This document shows positions 6,485 to 8,468 of a stretch of DNA of 8,468 nt, in pieces. How positions within the stretch are numbered: position 1 is the first letter of the stretch; each line of letters starts with the position of its first letter. The position numbers and the translations under genes are program-made. The stretch spans positions 1 to 8,468 of the forward strand of contig CAJJDJ010000025.1 in NCBI GenBank assembly GCA_905182825.1, written 5' to 3'. The notes under the pieces were generated by a model. The model made no database searches and was not told the origin of the DNA. It saw only the letters and a program-made list of their open reading frames with translations. The stretch is from Thiotrichaceae bacterium UBA7359 (GTDB lineage Bacteria > Pseudomonadota > Gammaproteobacteria > Eutrophobiales > Eutrophobiaceae).

Positions 6485-7126
6485 ATGAACACTCTGGTAT
6501 ATACTGTTCAAATAATGAACAATAGTCAAAAAGAAGATACAGTAACACTGGAAATTCTCCAAGCCATCGAAAGTAAAAAAGATGTTACGCAAAGACATCT
6601 TGCACACAAACTCGATGTTGCACTCGGGTTGGCAAATTCCTATCTAAAGCGTTGTGTCCACAAAGGTTTGGTGAAAATTCAACAAGCTCCAGCCAATCGA
6701 TATTTCTATTATCTCACTCCAAAAGGATTTACCGAGAAAACTCGATTAACGACTGAGTTTTTAGGCAATTCTTTTAATTTTTATAGGATTGCATGCGAGT
6801 CTTTGACTGAAATATTTTCAGAGTGTGAAAACAAGGGACAGAAAAAAGTTGTCTATTGTGGCATCTCCGAGCTTACCGAAATTGCATCTATTCGTGCCCT
6901 TGAGTTTGACCTGATAATAACAGGTACATTGGATCAAGATTCAAAGAAGGAGACGTTTCTTCATCTGCCTGTATGGAAAAAGACAGCTGATATTGGTGAG
7001 TTTGATGCGTGCTTGATAACGTCATTAGTGAAGGCAAATCAATACTACGGATTACTTGTTGACAATATGGATAAAGAAAAAATATTGGTGCCATCAATAC
7101 TGGGTATCAAACATATTACGAACTAA
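6485..7126 (+). CDS. EPS-associated winged-helix (MarR-like) regulator with C-terminal Rossmann-like half
   Basis: A likely DNA-binding regulator of the polysaccharide locus. Numbering from an upstream in-frame GTG at 6473 (217 aa), residues 24-92 form a winged helix: a first helix TLEILQAIE, the HTH in VTQRHLAHKLDVALGLANSYLKR, then KGLVKIQQ and a wing ending YYLTPKGFTEKTRLT. This closely resembles the EPS-associated MarR-like family, whose short members are only about 100 aa. The extra half (about 105-217) starts KKVVYCGISELTEIA (124-138), then a helix and a strand LIITGTLD. That layout resembles the N-terminal Rossmann strand of nucleotide- or CoA-binding domains, and of PglD-like proteins, with the glycine motif reduced. 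It may sense a nucleotide or nucleotide sugar; that is inference. Candidate starts are GTG 6473, ATG 6485 and ATG 6515, none with a good Shine-Dalgarno; 6515 best fits the short family N-terminus. The gene stands alone, upstream of the ops leader. Confidence 0.78.
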   Translation: MNTLVYTVQIMNNSQKEDTVTLEILQAIESKKDVTQRHLAHKLDVALGLANSYLKRCVHKGLVKIQQAPANRYFYYLTPKGFTEKTRLTTEFLGNSFNFYRIACESLTEIFSECENKGQKKVVYCGISELTEIASIRALEFDLIITGTLDQDSKKETFLHLPVWKKTADIGEFDACLITSLVKANQYYGLLVDNMDKEKILVPSILGIKHITN

Positions 7127-7147
7127 ACAAAATTATCTCTGCATTAG

Positions 7148-7176
7148 TTGATGTAAGAATTATCTTTAATTAGAGT
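7148..7176 (+). promoter_or_regulatory. Weak candidate promoter upstream of the ops element
   Basis: TTGATG (7148-7153) and TAGAGT (7171-7176), 17 bp apart, each match sigma-70 at 4/6 positions. A start near 7183 would put the ops element at about +34, inside the transcribed leader where it must be to work. The poly-T run at 7178-7184 just after it is unusual. Other starts are possible. Confidence 0.3.
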
Positions 7177-7191
7177 GTTTTTTTGAATATG

Positions 7192-7227
7192 GTGCACTTT
7201 TAAAGCGCACTATATGGCGGTAGCGTT
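7192..7227 (+). promoter_or_regulatory. JUMPStart-like leader with ops element
   Basis: GGCGGTAGCGTT (7216-7227) matches the whole 10-nt core GGCGGTAGCG of the operon polarity suppressor site, which pauses RNA polymerase and recruits RfaH. A chance match to this core on either strand of a window this size is unlikely (about 0.02 expected under equal base use, and less in AT-rich DNA). Just upstream, GTGCACTT (7192-7199) pairs with AAGCGCAC (7203-7210) with one mismatch and a 3-nt loop, the usual position of the hairpin half of JUMPStart. It points rightwards into the leader of the DUF4956 gene. No other ops copy was found in the window. Confidence 0.85.
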
Positions 7228-7243
7228 TTTTCACATGAAAAAA
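7226..7243 (+). repeat. T/A-rich palindrome after the ops core
   Basis: TTTTTTCA, a CA spacer and TGAAAAAA form a perfect 8-bp inverted repeat directly overlapping the end of the ops element. A loop this small folds poorly in RNA, so it may matter more as DNA. Its role is unknown. Confidence 0.4.
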
Positions 7244-7391
7244 AATTGTGACCGGTGAGCCATATAAAAATCTAATCATCCACTAATAACGTTTAAACAT
7301 ATCGGTTCTACATCGAAGACTATAAAAGCCTATTATGATCTCGGCCATTAATCATTCGTCCAATACCGGAAGTGATTTAACTCTCAGTCAG

Positions 7392-7396
7392 AGGAG
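7392..7396 (+). promoter_or_regulatory. Strong Shine-Dalgarno for the 7403 ORF
   Basis: AGGAG lies 6 nt before the ATG at 7403. It is the best ribosome-binding site in the window and argues that translation starts at 7403, not at the in-frame ATG of the longer overlapping ORF at 7425, which has none at the right distance. Confidence 0.65.
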
Positions 7397-7402
7397 AATT
7401 TG

Positions 7403-7471
7403 ATGCGACCAGCAGTATTGGTTAATGAATATGATGTATGTGGTAATAATGATTTCATTCCCTCTAATTAA
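7403..7471 (+). CDS. 22-aa leader peptide or 5' part of a frameshifted gene
   Basis: ATG 7403 opens a 22-codon ORF (MRPAVLVNEYDVCGNNDFIP plus SN, stop TAA 7469-7471) behind a strong AGGAG site, 175 nt after the ops core. I do not recognise the peptide. It overlaps the longer Cys-rich ORF, which is in the +1 frame. A +1 step at CCC-T (7460-7463) would fuse its first 20 residues to the LINIKNFPV segment of that ORF, giving about 110 aa. Possible readings are a true short leader peptide, a single-base sequencing error or mutation, or programmed +1 frameshifting. Confidence 0.45.
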   Translation: MRPAVLVNEYDVCGNNDFIPSN

Positions 7472-7736
7472 TATAAAAAACTTTCCAGTTTTAGATTATC
7501 CAATTGACAAAAAACTACAAGTAAAAATCAGAACTATGAAGCTTCCCAACACTGTTCCATTACAAATGGAACAGTGTTGTTTTTGCGGCCATCTTATATC
7601 TAAAGAACGTTTGACTGATAATTTGCTAAAAATTATTTATGAATATTGCTGCGATGTTGCCTGTATAGGAATTAACAAGGAGTTTGGAGTTGAAGATCAA
7701 AATTACTTTTTAAACACTTATGTTCATTTCATATAA
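7425..7736 (+). CDS. Small Cys-rich protein with treble-clef-like Cys pairs, start uncertain
   Basis: An open frame of up to 103 codons, too long to be likely by chance at this AT content. The C-terminal half carries MEQCCFCGHLI (48-58; C51xxC54) and YEYCCDVACIG (72-82; C76xxxC80), a spacing like small zinc-binding treble clefs of the CxxCG...yCSxxC type. No family is recognised. The N-terminal 35 residues look less protein-like, and ATG 7425 has no Shine-Dalgarno. Internal ATGs at 7536 and 7566 would give 67 or 56 aa but also lack one. The real start may be ATG 7403 with a +1 frame change. The terminator-like hairpin at 7547-7584 lies inside the frame, just before the first Cys pair. It sits between ops and the DUF4956 gene, so it should be co-transcribed with both. 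Confidence 0.45.
   Translation: MNMMYVVIMISFPLINIKNFPVLDYPIDKKLQVKIRTMKLPNTVPLQMEQCCFCGHLISKERLTDNLLKIIYEYCCDVACIGINKEFGVEDQNYFLNTYVHFI
7547..7584 (+). terminator. Terminator-like hairpin inside the leader ORF
   Basis: CAACACTGTTCCAT (7547-7560) pairs perfectly over 14 bp with ATGGAACAGTGTTG (7566-7579) around a 5-nt TACAA loop, followed by TTTTT (7580-7584). This is the outline of an intrinsic terminator, though the stem has only 6 GC pairs and the T run is short. It lies about 330 nt downstream of ops and 250 nt upstream of the DUF4956 gene. It would be a natural target for RfaH-type antitermination, or for occlusion by translating ribosomes. Confidence 0.5.
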
Positions 7737-7830
7737 AGATTAAGCTAAAATTTCTAGGTATCTACTTAAAAGCTTCATGATTAATAATATAAATTATAAT
7801 TATTACATTTGACAATACCTCGGAGATAAT

Positions 7831-8468
7831 ATGGAAGATAAATCGTCAGTAATGAATGGATTCGAGCAGTTTTATACGACTCAGAGTATACAAATTTCTG
7901 TTTCAGAATTTTTAATAAATATATTATTAGCCGCAGCATTAGGTTATATCTTAGGGCTTGTTTATCAAAAATATTCTTCTGTTTTATCAAATAGAAAAGC
8001 TTTTTCAGATAATTTTGTACTTCTATGTATGACAACTATGTTGATCATTGCCATTGTTAAATCCTCTCTAGCGCTGTCATTGGGCCTTGTTGGAGCACTT
8101 TCAATTGTACGATTTCGAGCTGCAATTAAAGAACCAGAAGAATTAATGTATTTGTTCTTTACTATTGCGGTTGGTTTAGGTTTAGGCGCTGACCAACGAT
8201 TTATTACAGTCGTGTCATTTATAATTATAATAATCGTAATTGTTCTAAAAAGCGGCGGTAAAACCAAAGTAGCAGATCGTAACTTATACCTATCAATAAG
8301 TGCTAGTAAAAATCAACACTTAGACATAGAAATTATAGTCGCTATTTTAAATAATTATTGTTTTGGTATAGATATGCATCGGTTTGATGAATTAGAAACT
8401 AAAACTGAACTATCATTCTTAGTTGGATTTTCAGATCATATAGCATTGAATAATTGTAAAAAAGAGTT
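7831..8468 (+). CDS. DUF4956 domain membrane protein (3' end outside window)
   Basis: ATG 7831 follows GGAGA (7822-7826) at a suitable distance and opens a frame that runs off the right edge after 212 codons. Hydrophobic segments lie at about 25-45, 62-91, 107-120 and 123-140. Between the second and third lies SLGLVGALSIVRFRAAIKEP (83-102) followed by EELMYLF, the hallmark of DUF4956 proteins, then GLGLGA (115-120). A soluble C-terminal domain begins near 148. The biochemical role is not known to me. From established genome contexts, DUF4956 genes often sit beside VTC-domain (polyphosphate polymerase-like) and CotH-like genes, so such genes may follow outside the window. The upstream ops element suggests it heads or belongs to a long RfaH-dependent operon. 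The two minus-strand ORFs across it are shadows. Confidence 0.88.
   Translation, partial: MEDKSSVMNGFEQFYTTQSIQISVSEFLINILLAAALGYILGLVYQKYSSVLSNRKAFSDNFVLLCMTTMLIIAIVKSSLALSLGLVGALSIVRFRAAIKEPEELMYLFFTIAVGLGLGADQRFITVVSFIIIIIVIVLKSGGKTKVADRNLYLSISASKNQHLDIEIIVAILNNYCFGIDMHRFDELETKTELSFLVGFSDHIALNNCKKE

Noticed and set aside
6888..7097. Minus-strand 69-aa ORF inside the regulator gene
   Set aside because: A shadow of the Rossmann-like half, with no start signal or known motif.
7782..7805. AT-only hairpin TAATAAT/ATTATTA before the DUF4956 gene
   Set aside because: A stem of only A-T pairs in AT-rich DNA is weak and expected by chance.
7809..7814. Perfect TTGACA before the DUF4956 gene, as a -35 box
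   Set aside because: No -10-like hexamer occurs 16-18 nt downstream; that position falls in the start of the coding region.
7781..8267. Two minus-strand ORFs (7781-8035 and 7965-8267)
   Set aside because: They are antisense to the DUF4956 gene, whose plus-strand motif and Shine-Dalgarno are convincing.
1..8468. CRISPR arrays, tRNA or rRNA genes, complete insertion sequences
   Set aside because: No regularly spaced repeats, cloverleaf or rRNA-like segments, and no intact transposase with terminal inverted repeats were seen.

Overview
The window is an AT-rich piece of a gammaproteobacterial chromosome carrying part of an extracellular or surface polysaccharide locus. The assignment rests on an RfaH-type antiterminator, a canonical ops (RfaH recruitment) site, a TviB-type dehydrogenase and an O-antigen-ligase/polymerase-type membrane protein. 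I cannot name a genus from the sequence alone.

Layout. (1) Positions 1-346 hold no intact gene. The minus strand carries what looks like a decayed fragment of a RepA-like/AAA_25 ATPase (positions 132-322), and a good extended -10 promoter for the next operon sits inside this debris. (2) Positions 347-3968 are a tight operon for acidic nucleotide sugars: a UDP-glucuronate 4-epimerase-type SDR, a TviB-type UDP-GlcNAc 6-dehydrogenase (4-nt ATGA overlap) and a UDP-glucose 6-dehydrogenase. Together they would supply UDP-GlcA, UDP-GalA and UDP-GlcNAcA. (3) Positions 4097-4597 encode an RfaH/NusG paralog, possibly with its own promoter. (4) Positions 4699-6000 encode a polytopic Wzy_C/O-antigen ligase-family protein. 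(5) Positions 6001-6484 are a gene-free, AT-rich spacer with several small dyads and a plausible promoter. (6) Positions 6485-7126 encode a winged-helix regulator of the type found in EPS clusters, fused to a C-terminal half with a Rossmann-like start. (7) Positions 7127-7830 form an unusual leader: a JUMPStart-like hairpin plus a perfect 10-nt ops core (7192-7227), a 22-codon ORF behind the best Shine-Dalgarno in the window (7403-7471), an overlapping +1-frame Cys-rich ORF (7425-7736), and a 14-bp hairpin followed by five T (7547-7584) inside that ORF. (8) From 7831 to the right edge is the start of a DUF4956 membrane protein. It was hidden from simple ORF finding because its stop lies outside the window.

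How it fits together (inference): the first operon makes acidic sugar nucleotides, the ligase/polymerase-like protein acts on a lipid-linked polysaccharide, and the RfaH paralog would load onto RNA polymerase at the ops site and help it read through the long leader, including the terminator-like hairpin, into the DUF4956 operon. DUF4956 genes often neighbour VTC-domain and CotH-like genes, so the operon probably continues beyond the window. The most novel-looking part is the ops leader between 7130 and 7830.
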